Shown here: positions 9,057 to 16,042 of the stretch, in pieces
How positions within the stretch are numbered: the stretch's first letter is position 1
How the letters are laid out: the number at the start of each line of letters is the position of its first letter
NCBI GenBank assembly: GCA_005884925.1
Contig: VAYU01000023.1
Coordinates: 1 to 64,000 of the forward strand
Reading direction: 5' to 3'
From: Actinomycetota bacterium
Lineage (GTDB): Bacteria; Actinomycetota; UBA4738; HRBIN12
Length of the DNA: 64,000 nt
The notes under the pieces: model-generated
The model's input: the letters and a program-made list of their open reading frames with translations, nothing else
What the model was told of the DNA's origin: nothing
Databases searched by the model: none
Translations under genes and position numbers: made by a program

Positions 9057-9379
9057 GACCGCGGATCCTCTTCCTCGACGATGGTTGCGGGCGTTCCCTC
9101 CCGCTTTCGGACGACCACGAAACGATCGGTCGCTCGAACAGGCTCCTCCAGGTCGGGTGAGACGTGAGAGTGGTCCACGGCGAAGGTACGAGGGTCGGCT
9201 CGCACGGCTTCGTACTCTCGGAGGGAGATCGCGATCAGGCTCGAACAATCCGGACGACCGCACTCGCAGACCATCCTGAGGTAGTCCTCGGGGCCAGTTG
9301 GGCGCGCGTCCTCGATCCCCTCGTTGATCTCACGCGACACTGCCTCGTTGCGCGCGATCCGTGCCTCGCGCTCGCTCAT
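9053..9379 (-). CDS. hypothetical protein with CxCGxPDC motif
   Basis: A 108-residue soluble protein. The single notable feature is MVCECGRPDCSSLIAIS (~36-52), a compact cysteine cluster that could bind a metal ion. A hydrophobic-charged block follows (FAVDHSHVSPDLEEPV, then DRFVVVRKREG). Small actinobacterial proteins of this layout exist without a known function. It converges with the RsbW-like gene (4-bp overlap) and lies 22 bp downstream of the CsbD-like gene on the same strand, so the two may share a transcript. Confidence 0.7.
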   Translation of the reverse strand: MSEREARIARNEAVSREINEGIEDARPTGPEDYLRMVCECGRPDCSSLIAISLREYEAVRADPRTFAVDHSHVSPDLEEPVRATDRFVVVRKREGTPATIVEEEDPRS

Positions 9380-9401
9380 CGGCCGCCACCGGGATCGACG
9401 T

Positions 9402-9587
9402 CTACTTCTTCTTCTTCGTCACCTTGCGGGCGGCCTTTCCGGCGACGTCTTGCACCGAGCCCTTGGTCTTCTGCATCGCGCCCTTCGCTTCCAGGCTTCG
9501 GTTCTTGGTCACGCGGCCGACCTCCTTCTTCACGCTGCCAACCGCCTTGTTCTTCTTCCCCTTCGCCTGCGTCTTGCTCCCTGCCAT
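9402..9587 (-). CDS. CsbD-like general stress protein
   Basis: A 61-residue Lys-rich hydrophilic protein with the repeated CsbD pattern of G(K/S)xxxxxG spaced along helices (GKKNKAVGSVKKEVG, then SLEAKGAMQKTKGSVQD). CsbD is a classical SigB-regulon protein in Bacillus; its biochemical role is unknown. ATG at 9587 is preferred over ATG 9602 because AGGTGA lies just upstream. A GTTT-N16-GGGAAC promoter candidate lies at 9619-9644, and an IS481 element begins 20 bp further up. Confidence 0.75.
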   Translation of the reverse strand: MAGSKTQAKGKKNKAVGSVKKEVGRVTKNRSLEAKGAMQKTKGSVQDVAGKAARKVTKKKK

Positions 9588-9618
9588 CGTCGTCACCTCC
9601 ATCGTCGTCGTGGTGAAC

Positions 9619-9644
9619 GTTCCCGCACGTCGCGACCGTCAAAC
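9619..9644 (-). promoter_or_regulatory. SigB/SigF-type promoter candidate for the CsbD-like gene
   Basis: On the minus strand GTTT (9641-9644), 16 bp, GGGAAC (9619-9624). The start codon lies about 32 bp downstream. Finding this pattern ahead of a CsbD homologue, a known SigB-type target in other bacteria, supports the assignment. The insertion sequence stops 20 bp upstream of the -35 element, so the core promoter is intact. Confidence 0.5.
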
Positions 9645-9658
9645 AAGCGAAGCGCTCC

Positions 9659-10596
9659 CTAGATGTAGTTCCTCGGGAGGTTGTTTAAAACTGAGATAGG
9701 TGGACTCCCAGCGTGTGCCATGTGGGGTCGATGGTAGTTGTAGGCGTGGAGCCAGCGCTCGAGCTCTGCGGTCCGTAGGTCGTTCGAATCGTAGGGTCGT
9801 GCGTAGGCCCACTCCCACTTGAGCGTCAGGTTGAACCGCTCCACCTTGCCGTTGGTCTGTGGGCGGTAGGGACGAGTGAATCGGTGGGACACGCCGGCTG
9901 TGTCCAGGGTGTGGGCGAACTCCCGTGATCGGTAGCACGAGCCGTTGTCCGTCAGCACCCGCTCGACGGTGACGCCGCGATCGGCGAAGAACGCGAAGGC
10001 CCGGGTCATGAACGCCGAGGCGGTCTCCTTGCGCTCGTCGGACAGGATCTCGGCGTAGGCCACCCGGGACCGGTCATCAACCGCGGCGTGGGCGAAGTCA
10101 TAGCCTCCCCCCTTCTTGACTCGATTCCCACGTCTGCTGTCGAAGCCGTGGACCCGCCAGCCACCGCCTTCAGGGATCCTGCCTTGCTTCTTGATGTCGA
10201 CGTGCACGAGCTCTCCGGGAGGCTCGCGTTCGTAGCGCACGACGGTGCGGGTCGGCCGGTCCAGGTCTCGTAGACGTGGTGTCCCCAGCCGCCGCAGCAC
10301 CCGGTGCACTGTGGAAGGAACCTCACCGAGCGCCCAGGCGATCCGGTGGGGACCTTCCAGGGTCGTGTGGCGTCGCGAGACGATCGCCCGCTCTCGTTCC
10401 TGGCTCAGGCGTGCCGGGCTGCGGTGTGGTCGCGAGGAGCGATCCCGCTAGCCCTCCACCCCTTCCGCAGCGAACCGGCGGATCCACTTGTAGCCGGTAG
10501 CGGCCGAACACCCCTGGGCCTCCAGCCATCCTCCAAGACCCGTTCCACCAACAGCTGCCGGCCCTGCACGGTGAGCTTCGCCCTAGGATGTGTCAC
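9659..10596 (-). pseudogene. IS481-family DDE transposase, frameshifted and with a nonsense codon
   Basis: Reading starts at GTG 10596 with THPRAKLTVQGRQLLVERV, the usual IS481 N-terminus, then loses frame near 10535 where a run of small residues of the helix-turn-helix region is missing. The second frame carries QGCSAATGYKWIRRFAAEG, meets an in-frame TAG at 10448-10450, then runs on through RDLDRPTRTVVRYE and the catalytic DDE core: VHVDIKK, LTDNGSCYRS, YRPQTNGKVERFNLTL. The catalytic C-terminal 216 residues are intact from 10309. The stop codon TAG (9659-9661) lies outside the inverted repeat, in the CTAG target sequence. The element is probably immobile by itself. Confidence 0.88.
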
Positions 10597-10676
10597 GTAG
10601 AGCCTCCTTGCTCGCGGATTCGACCCTGTCGAGCGGGGAGGCTCTCACTTCTTGAACAACGTGTTGGGGAACTACA
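9664..10676 (-). mobile_element. IS481-family insertion sequence, decayed
   Basis: About 1.01 kb. The ends are imperfect inverted repeats: TGTAGTTCC at 9664-9672 and its complement GGAACTACA at 10668-10676, with further matching a few bases inward (TTGTTTAA against TTGTTCAA). The flanks are CCTAGA (9658-9663) and GCTAGG (10677-10682), both fitting the NCTAGN target known for IS481 of Bordetella; the two 6-mers share only the CTAG core, so the target duplication has mutated or the site was not exactly duplicated. The only gene is a broken transposase on the minus strand. It separates the CsbD-like gene from the CYTH-CHAD gene. Confidence 0.88.
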
Positions 10677-10716
10677 GCTAGGCGGCACCGTTCCGGGTAT
10701 GCCACTCTGGCGGACA

Positions 10717-12213
10717 ATGACCGACCATCCCAGCGAGCGTGAGGCGAAGTTCGAGGTTCCGGATGACTTCGAGATGCCGTTCCTCGGCGATCCGATCGAA
10801 CGATCATCCGTCAAGCTGAGCGCCCGTTACTGGGACACCGCGGACCATCGCTTGCTCCGCTGGGGGCGAACGCTCCGCTATCGGGAGGCGTCCGACGGAT
10901 CTGAGGACGGTTGGACCCTCAAGGTCGGCGCGCCGCCGGGAGCTCCCGCGTCCGGCGCGGTCCTCGATCGCCGGGAGCTCGACGAGCCCGGGTCCTCCGA
11001 CGAACCGCCCGCGCGCCTGGCCGCGCTCGTCCTCGGGACCGTCCGGGGTGCGCCGCTGCGGCCGGTCGCGACGCTCGAGACGGATCGGGAGTTGGTGCGC
11101 CTCGGAGCGGGGAAGGAAGGCGGGTCCGCGACCGTCGAGGTGAGCGACGACCGCGTGTCCTCGGCGGTCGACGGGTCGCCCGGCCCGTCCTTCCGCCAGA
11201 TCGAGGTCGAAGCCAAGGGTCCGGGAGCCGGCCCCTTCCTCGCGCAGCTCTCCGACCGACTGATCCGGGCGGGAGCGAAGGCAACCACCGCCACGAAGCT
11301 GGAGACGGTCCTCGGCGGCAGACCCGAGCCCGAGGTCGTCGTCCCTCGGCTCCGATCCATGTCCCGTGTCGACGTGCTCGTCCGGTACGCGCTCGCGAGG
11401 AGCGTGATCCGGCTGATCGGCGAGGATCCGAAGATCCGGGCGAGCTCTGATGCCGACCCCGTCCATGACGCGCGCGTCGCGACCCGTCGTCTCCGTTCGG
11501 ACCTCAAGTCCCTCGAGCCCTATCTGGCTCCGGTCGAAGGTCTCCGGACGGAGCTCGGTTGGGTCGGCAGGCTCCTCGGCGCGGTGCGTGATCTGGACGT
11601 CTTGATCGGGCGCATGGACGCACGGATCCGCGAACTGGATGGCCCCGATCGCGAGGCGGCGGCTCCGATCCTCGCCAGGCTCGAGGACGATCGTCATCGG
11701 CGGCGAACCGAGCTCCTCGACGGACTCGGTTCCGACCGGTACCTCGATCTCTTGGACGAGCTGATCGAGGCCAGCCGGAGGCCGCCGGTCGCGGACCCCA
11801 CCGACGATCGGCGTGCCCGTCGCGTGCTCCGCACGGTCACGCGGAAGGCGTGGCGTCGGACCGCGCGAGCGGTCGATCGCTTGGACCCGGAGCCACCGGA
11901 TGTCGCGCTCCACGAGATACGCAAACGAGCCAAGCGGGCGCGGTACGTGGCCGAGCTGGGCCGCGAGGTGTTCGGGAAACCCGCCATGCGGCTCGCCGAC
12001 CGGCTCGCCGATGTGCAGGATGGCTTCGGCGAGCTCCAAGACACCGTGGTCGCTGAGGAACGGCTGCGATCGCTGCACCTGCCGAGCGGCTCGGCCTTCG
12101 TCGCCGGCATGCTCGTGTGCAGCGAACGCAGCGCGCGCGCGGAGGCGCGAGTTCGGTGGCGCCGGCTGTGGAAGGCTGCGAGCGCCAAGCGCGTTCGTCG
12201 GTGGCTCGCGTAA
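10717..12213 (+). CDS. CYTH-CHAD domain protein
   Basis: A 498-residue two-domain protein. The N-terminal CYTH domain (~5-210) opens with the EREAKFEV signature (ExExK type) that binds triphosphates with a divalent metal in triphosphate tunnel enzymes. The CHAD domain (~230-495) has the conserved histidines in DPVHDARVATRRLRSDLK and ALHEIRKRAKRARY; CHAD domains bind inorganic polyphosphate. Together they suggest polyphosphate or triphosphate handling in the cytoplasm. Starts at ATG 10717 or 10699 are both possible; neither has a clear ribosome site. The gene starts only ~40 bp after the IS481 end, so its original promoter may have been displaced. Confidence 0.9.
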   Translation: MTDHPSEREAKFEVPDDFEMPFLGDPIERSSVKLSARYWDTADHRLLRWGRTLRYREASDGSEDGWTLKVGAPPGAPASGAVLDRRELDEPGSSDEPPARLAALVLGTVRGAPLRPVATLETDRELVRLGAGKEGGSATVEVSDDRVSSAVDGSPGPSFRQIEVEAKGPGAGPFLAQLSDRLIRAGAKATTATKLETVLGGRPEPEVVVPRLRSMSRVDVLVRYALARSVIRLIGEDPKIRASSDADPVHDARVATRRLRSDLKSLEPYLAPVEGLRTELGWVGRLLGAVRDLDVLIGRMDARIRELDGPDREAAAPILARLEDDRHRRRTELLDGLGSDRYLDLLDELIEASRRPPVADPTDDRRARRVLRTVTRKAWRRTARAVDRLDPEPPDVALHEIRKRAKRARYVAELGREVFGKPAMRLADRLADVQDGFGELQDTVVAEERLRSLHLPSGSAFVAGMLVCSERSARAEARVRWRRLWKAASAKRVRRWLA

Positions 12214-12305
12214 CGGGTACGTCTGGTCCTCCACGCGTCGTTTGGCCTCGCGGCTCGCAGGGAACGAGCGGATCGGAGGCGGTCGTTCGACGAGGGAGGT
12301 TCGAG

Positions 12306-12479
12306 ATGTGTCTTTCCTGCGGGTGCGGTCATCCGGACGAGACCCACGGCAACGACGCGAACATCACGGCCGATGATCTGCGGAGCGCGGCTCAGGCGGC
12401 CGGCATCGCGATGGAACAGGCAGCGGACAACATCCACAACGGTGCCCGTCAGATGCGGGATGAAGGTTCGGGTACCTGA
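12306..12479 (+). CDS. small cysteine-cluster protein (MCLSCGCG family)
   Basis: A 57-residue protein starting MCLSCGCGHPDETHGND, followed by an amphipathic helix (DDLRSAAQAAGIAMEQAADN). The CxxCxC plus histidines near the N-terminus probably binds a metal. Similar tiny proteins opening with MCLxCGCG occur widely in actinobacteria, without a known role. GGGAGG at 12293-12298 gives a good ribosome site for ATG 12306. A strong terminator hairpin follows 18 bp after the stop. Confidence 0.8.
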   Translation: MCLSCGCGHPDETHGNDANITADDLRSAAQAAGIAMEQAADNIHNGARQMRDEGSGT

Positions 12480-12497
12480 ACAGACGCCGACCGTTGC

Positions 12498-12533
12498 GAA
12501 GAGGAGGGAGGCCGGAAGGCCTCCCTCCTCTTC
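12498..12533 (+). terminator. intrinsic terminator hairpin
   Basis: A perfect 16-bp stem (12498-12513 with 12518-12533) and a GGAA loop, just after the MCLSCGCG gene. The right arm ends in a pyrimidine run (CTCCCTCCTCTTC). It can serve this gene and the convergent 57-residue gene ending at 12558. Confidence 0.8.
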
Positions 12534-12557
12534 ATCTGGTCCTCGGCGGTTGCTTAC

Positions 12558-12731
12558 CTAGCGGCGCGGTGCGTCTGCGATCCACCGAAGGAATGGCTCC
12601 CAGCCAGAGCCGGGGACCTCACGCACGTACCGTTCGGCGAGCCGCTCCGCCTGCGAACGTCGGATCCCGAGCACCTGGGATGCCAGGCTGGCGAGGTATC
12701 GCGCGTCGTCGTCGTCCTCGGCGAGCTCCAT
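12558..12731 (-). CDS. small hypothetical protein (57 aa), coupled to upstream gene
   Basis: A 57-residue acidic-then-basic helical protein: it starts MELAEDDDDARYLASLASQ, continues LGIRRSQAERLAERYV and ends WEPFLRWIADAPRR. Its ATG directly follows the TAG stop of the upstream gene (stop 12732-12734, start 12731), a typical coupled arrangement. Codon third positions are GC-rich like its neighbours. No family recognised. It is probably the last gene of a three-gene small-protein operon (13140 to 12558), ending at the terminator at 12498-12533. Confidence 0.6.
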   Translation of the reverse strand: MELAEDDDDARYLASLASQVLGIRRSQAERLAERYVREVPGSGWEPFLRWIADAPRR

Positions 12732-12962
12732 CTACGACCTCCGCTTCCGAGCGGTCGCCTTGCCGCCCTTGCGCCCGGCGGCCTTCTTCTGGGCGGTCGT
12801 CCCGCCCTGCGATGCGTCGCCGCCGGAGCCAGACTTCTTGCCACCGTGCTCGGATGACTTCGGCGCGTTGGCGATCTTGGCCGCGCGCTCCTTGGACATG
12901 CCCTTGTCCTTGAGGGCTTCGTACTTCCGTTCGTTCTTGATGCTCGGTCGCTTCGTGGGCAT
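12732..12962 (-). CDS. small Lys/Gly-rich protein (DUF7218-like)
   Basis: A 76-residue basic protein. The front half, MPTKRPSIKNERKYEALK followed by GMSKERAAKIAN, is a recurrent actinobacterial small-protein motif. The back half is a low-complexity tail (GGKKSGSGGDASQGGT, then KKAAGRKGGKATARKRR) like histone H1-type tails and may bind nucleic acid. AGAGGAA lies before ATG 12962. It overlaps nothing but abuts the 57-residue gene directly, and the 43-residue Pro-rich gene precedes it. Confidence 0.72.
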   Translation of the reverse strand: MPTKRPSIKNERKYEALKDKGMSKERAAKIANAPKSSEHGGKKSGSGGDASQGGTTAQKKAAGRKGGKATARKRRS

Positions 12963-13008
12963 CGCTCTTCCTCTCATCTCGATGCCTCCGGCGTCCCGCG
13001 GAAAACGA

Positions 13009-13140
13009 TCAGGTCTGTGGTTCGCCGGCTGCCTCCGGTCCCGGCAAGGGCTCGGGCATCGGCCCCGGCTCGGGTGTCGGCCCCGGTGTCGGGGGGATCG
13101 GGCTCGGTTGCGGTTCGGGGTTGGGATCGGGTACGCGCAT
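13009..13140 (-). CDS. 43-residue proline/glutamate-rich mini-protein
   Basis: A very short open frame with two strong supports: a near-perfect ribosome site (GGAGGTGA, 4 bp before ATG 13140) and a stress-sigma-type promoter (GTTT-N16-GGGTAG, 13176-13201) about 36 bp upstream. The product is almost entirely P, E, G and polar residues (starts MRVPDPNPEPQPSP, then PTPGPTPEPGP), with no Cys or Trp, and is likely disordered and cytoplasmic since no signal peptide is present. It heads the small-protein operon. No family recognised; low complexity makes homology hard to judge. Confidence 0.55.
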   Translation of the reverse strand: MRVPDPNPEPQPSPIPPTPGPTPEPGPMPEPLPGPEAAGEPQT

Positions 13141-13175
13141 CTCGTCACCTCCCGCCTCGGTTCGCTGCTTCGCAT

Positions 13176-13201
13176 CTACCCGCCGGCGGGACCCGAGAAA
13201 C
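13176..13201 (-). promoter_or_regulatory. SigB/SigF-type promoter candidate for the small-protein operon
   Basis: On the minus strand GTTT (13198-13201), 16 bp, GGGTAG (13176-13181). The first start codon is 36 bp below the -10, with a perfect Shine-Dalgarno between. It lies in the 81 bp after the topoisomerase gene stop. Confidence 0.5.
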
Positions 13202-13221
13202 GGCGGCTCGTCGCCACGCGA

Positions 13222-14250
13222 TCACGCGGCGACGGACGAGCGGCTGTCTCCATGCGATCGGAGGAGGTCCAGCACGACCGCTTCGACCGCCGGGCCGGGC
13301 TCGGCGTCGGGCACGTGGCGGACGTCGATCACCTCGCCGTCGAGGTAGCGGTCGACGACACGCGGGTCGATGTACGAGCTCCTCGCGACCGCCGCCGTGT
13401 TCCCCAGGTGTTCAGAGACGGCGTTGGCCGCCTCGCGGATCGTTCGCTTGCTCGCGCGGCCGCTCGGCGCGATCCCGCGTTCGGCAAGGAACGTGGCCGC
13501 GAGCACGGTCGCGTGCCAGGTGCGGAAGTCCTTCGCCGAGAAGTCCCCGCCGGCGGTGTCTTTGAGATAGGCGTTGATGTCGGAGGCGCGCACGTCATGC
13601 CAGCCTGTTCCGTCCTTCCACGCCAGGAGCTCCTCGGCCTCATTCCGTCGGCGGAGGGTCCTCAGGACGCGCAGCACGTCGGGATCTCGGATCTCCCGGA
13701 CATGCCGCTTCCCGCCCTTCCCGACGTAGTCGAACTCGGCTCGGTCTCCGCGAACGACGACGTGCTCGCGTCGGAGGGTGGCCAGGCCGTAGGAGCCGTT
13801 GTCCGCGTAGTCCTCGCCGCCGACCCGGAAGAGTCCTCGGTCCAGGAGCCGTACCGCGCAGGCGAGCACGCGCTCGCGCGGGTACCCGCGCCGTCTCAGG
13901 TCCACGTCGAGCCGGGCGCGCAAAGACGGCAACGCTTCGGCGAAGGTCTCGATCCGTTCGAACTTCTCGCGGTCCCGTTGGTGGCGCCACTCCGGGTGGT
14001 AGAGGTATTGACGCCGTCCAGCGTCGTCGGTTCCGGTCGCCTGCAGATGACCCCGATCGTCGGAGCAGATCCATACCTCGGTCCATGCCGGAGGGATCGC
14101 GAGGGCTCGCAATCGCTCCAGGCGCTCATCGCGGATCGGAGCGCCGCGTTGGTCGAGGTAGACGAACCCGCGTCCGTGCCGGCGACGTGAGAAGCCTGGA
14201 GAGCTCTGCCGGACGCGACGCAGCCGGGTCATGGACGCTCGGATGCCCAA
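13222..14250 (-). CDS. DNA topoisomerase IB
   Basis: A 342-residue type IB topoisomerase (poxvirus/bacterial type), which relaxes supercoils by a 3'-phosphotyrosine nick. The N-terminal domain has GFVYLDQRGAPIRD (~28-41) and IPPAWTEVWIC. The catalytic domain shows RLLDRGLFRVGG, GSYGLATLRREHV, DFRTWHATV with its conserved histidine (~245) and the active tyrosine in ARSSYIDPRVVDRYL (~292). Length matches bacterial homologues. ATG at 14250 or the internal ATG seven codons later could be used. It is divergent from the nucleotidyltransferase operon. Confidence 0.93.
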   Translation of the reverse strand: MGIRASMTRLRRVRQSSPGFSRRRHGRGFVYLDQRGAPIRDERLERLRALAIPPAWTEVWICSDDRGHLQATGTDDAGRRQYLYHPEWRHQRDREKFERIETFAEALPSLRARLDVDLRRRGYPRERVLACAVRLLDRGLFRVGGEDYADNGSYGLATLRREHVVVRGDRAEFDYVGKGGKRHVREIRDPDVLRVLRTLRRRNEAEELLAWKDGTGWHDVRASDINAYLKDTAGGDFSAKDFRTWHATVLAATFLAERGIAPSGRASKRTIREAANAVSEHLGNTAAVARSSYIDPRVVDRYLDGEVIDVRHVPDAEPGPAVEAVVLDLLRSHGDSRSSVAA

Positions 14251-14271
14251 CCCCGCGGCCGGACAAACGCG

Positions 14272-14296
14272 GTTCGCGTGATCGACCGCGGGGTAT
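14272..14296 (+). promoter_or_regulatory. SigB/SigF-type promoter candidate for the nucleotidyltransferase operon
   Basis: GTTC at 14272-14275, 15 bp, GGGTAT at 14291-14296, a full match to the -10 consensus. The ATG at 14358 is 61 bp downstream with GGGAGGG between. It lies in the 107-bp gap between divergent genes. Confidence 0.55.
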
Positions 14297-14357
14297 GTGT
14301 TCGCCGTGAAGGGATATCGCTGGTCACGCTCGTACGCCGCCCCGGGAGGGCGCTGAT

Positions 14358-15035
14358 ATGGAACGGCTCCTCGGCACGCCGGGCGCCTCGGACCCGATCG
14401 AGAAGGATCTCCTCCTTCAGGTTCTGGATGATGCCGTCGCCGCGTTGAGCGACAGCGACATCACGTTCCTGGTGATGGGGGGGATCGCCTCGGCCATCTT
14501 CGGCCGGGCGCGGGTCACGTCCGACATCGATCTCTTCGTGCGGCAGAGCGATAGCGACCGCGTGCTCGAGGCACTGGCGAAGCGGGGCTTCCGCACCGAG
14601 GTCATCTACGAGCATTGGCTCTCGAAGGCGGCGCTGGACGGCGTGACGGTGGACATCATCAGCCGGTCGACCCCCGACATCCTCCTGGACGACGAGATGG
14701 TGCGGCGGGCCGTGATCGGCCGGTTCGAAGGACGGCGCCTCTGGCTGGTCCCGCCCGAGGACCTCGTCGTGATGAAGGCGCTCGCGGCGTCGGAGGACAC
14801 GCCGCGGTACTGGTACGACGCGCTCGGCATCATCGGACATGCCGATCTGGACTGGGACTACCTGATCCGTCGCGCGCGAGCCAACGGCCCCCGGCGCGTC
14901 CTCGCCCTGCTCCTGTACGCGTGGTCGAACGACCTCGTGGTTCCGGGAGATCCGGTTCGCACGCTGTTCGACCTCGTCACGCAGAACGCTCCGAACCCGG
15001 GCGGTCATCGCGATCCGACGGGAACATCGTCATGA
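14358..15035 (+). CDS. nucleotidyltransferase-fold protein (AbiEii/DUF6036-like)
   Basis: A 225-residue protein of the polymerase-beta nucleotidyltransferase superfamily. The core is FLVMGGIASAIFGRARVTSDIDLFV (~38-62): the glycine pair, the arginine and the DxD (DID) that would hold metal and nucleotide; a third acidic residue may be in DGVTVDII (~93-100). The RKLPPED-like segment here is LWLVPPEDLVVMKALA. Homologues include toxin components of AbiE-type systems and many uncharacterised orphans; no antitoxin-like partner is beside it. It overlaps the BON gene by 4 bp (ATGA). Confidence 0.75.
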   Translation: MERLLGTPGASDPIEKDLLLQVLDDAVAALSDSDITFLVMGGIASAIFGRARVTSDIDLFVRQSDSDRVLEALAKRGFRTEVIYEHWLSKAALDGVTVDIISRSTPDILLDDEMVRRAVIGRFEGRRLWLVPPEDLVVMKALAASEDTPRYWYDALGIIGHADLDWDYLIRRARANGPRRVLALLLYAWSNDLVVPGDPVRTLFDLVTQNAPNPGGHRDPTGTSS

Positions 15036-15286
15036 CCGACGCACCCGGACCGTATCGCGAGGAATCCCTCCGGCAGGCGCTCGCGACCGATCCGCGCGTG
15101 ATGGAACCGGAGCTCGAGGTCAGCATCGCGGGGAACCGCGTCGTGATCTCCGGGACGATCCCGACCGAGGATCGGCGTGCGGCCGTCACCGACGTCGCCC
15201 GGGAACGGTTCCCCGATCTGGAGGTGGACAACCGAACGGTCGTTCCGACCTTGCCCGCAGCCGGCGGAGAGGAGCAGGTGACGTGA
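15032..15286 (+). CDS. BON-domain protein
   Basis: An 84-residue protein with one BON domain: an early helix (ESLRQALATDPRV), strands ELEVSIAGNRVVISGTI and the helix DRRAAVTDVARERFP. BON domains bind phospholipid or act as attachment modules in stress-related proteins such as OsmY; no signal peptide is seen here, so it is probably cytoplasmic. It is locked between the nucleotidyltransferase (4-bp overlap) and the phosphoesterase (4-bp overlap), indicating co-translation. Confidence 0.78.
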   Translation: MTDAPGPYREESLRQALATDPRVMEPELEVSIAGNRVVISGTIPTEDRRAAVTDVARERFPDLEVDNRTVVPTLPAAGGEEQVT

Positions 15287-16029
15287 TCAAGATCGCCGCG
15301 GCCGGCGACCTCCACATCGGCGCGGACTCGAGGGGAACGCTGCGCCCCGCCCTCACGGAGATCGCGCGGGACGTGGATGTGGTCTTGCTGGCGGGCGATC
15401 TCACCAAAGCGGGGCTCGAGGAAGAGGCGGATGTCCTCGCCGACGAGCTGGAGGGGATCGGCGTCCCGGTCGTTGCCGTCCTCGGGAACCACGACCTCCA
15501 CTCCGATCAGCCCGATCGTGTCCGCGCGCGCCTGGAGGATGCCCGCGTCGTCGTCCTGGAGCGCGAGAGTCATGTCCTCCAGCTGTCCGAGGCCAGCCTC
15601 GGGATCGCGGGCATCCGTGGGTTCGGCGGCGGGTTCGCCGGGGCATGTGCGACGGAGTTCGGTGAGCCGGAGATGAAGCGCTTCGTGCGCGTCACCCGAG
15701 ATGCCGCCTCGGCGTTGCGCTCATGCCTCGAGCGACTCGTGACCGACGTCCGCGTCGCCCTCCTCCATTACTCCCCGGTCCGTGACACCTTGCACGGCGA
15801 GCCGTCGGAGATCTATCCCTTCCTCGGCAGCTACCTGCTTGCCGAGGCCGTCGACACGGCGGGCTGCGATCTGGTGCTGCACGGGCACGCCCATCGCGGG
15901 ACGGAGTGGGGGATCACGCCGGGAGGCGTCCCCGTCCGGAACGTCGCGCAGCCGGTGATCCGCCGTGCCTTCGCCGTGTACGCGCTCGACCCCCAAGCCC
16001 GCGTCGCGCGCTCCGGATCGCGCTCCTGA
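15283..16029 (+). CDS. calcineurin-like metallophosphoesterase
   Basis: A 248-residue metal-dependent phosphoesterase with all the family's metal-binding motifs: GDLHIG (~8-13), LLAGDLTK (~36), VLGNHDLHS (~65-73), LLHYSP (~163) and LHGHAHRGTEWG (~198-209). It starts with GTG 15283, overlapping the BON stop. The substrate (phosphoprotein, nucleotide or other) cannot be told. Co-expression with a nucleotidyltransferase suggests the pair may add and remove a nucleotidyl group; this is speculation. Confidence 0.9.
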   Translation: MIKIAAAGDLHIGADSRGTLRPALTEIARDVDVVLLAGDLTKAGLEEEADVLADELEGIGVPVVAVLGNHDLHSDQPDRVRARLEDARVVVLERESHVLQLSEASLGIAGIRGFGGGFAGACATEFGEPEMKRFVRVTRDAASALRSCLERLVTDVRVALLHYSPVRDTLHGEPSEIYPFLGSYLLAEAVDTAGCDLVLHGHAHRGTEWGITPGGVPVRNVAQPVIRRAFAVYALDPQARVARSGSRS

Positions 16030-16042
16030 GGACGCTCCTATC

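Noticed and set aside
10695-10700. GGGTAT just after the IS481 end, in a possible promoter of the CYTH-CHAD gene
   Set aside because: No GTTT/GTTC lies 14-16 bp upstream, neither in the present sequence nor after joining the flanks without the IS, and it overlaps the alternative ATG at 10699.
12193-12220. GTTC and GGGTAC ahead of the MCLSCGCG gene as a stress-sigma promoter
   Set aside because: The spacer is 18 bp, longer than in the other sites, and the -35 lies inside the coding end of the CYTH-CHAD gene.
14358-15286. Nucleotidyltransferase plus BON pair as an AbiE-type toxin-antitoxin system
   Set aside because: The partner has a BON fold, not the winged-helix antitoxin of AbiEi, and a phosphoesterase is part of the operon; the toxin similarity is fold-level only.
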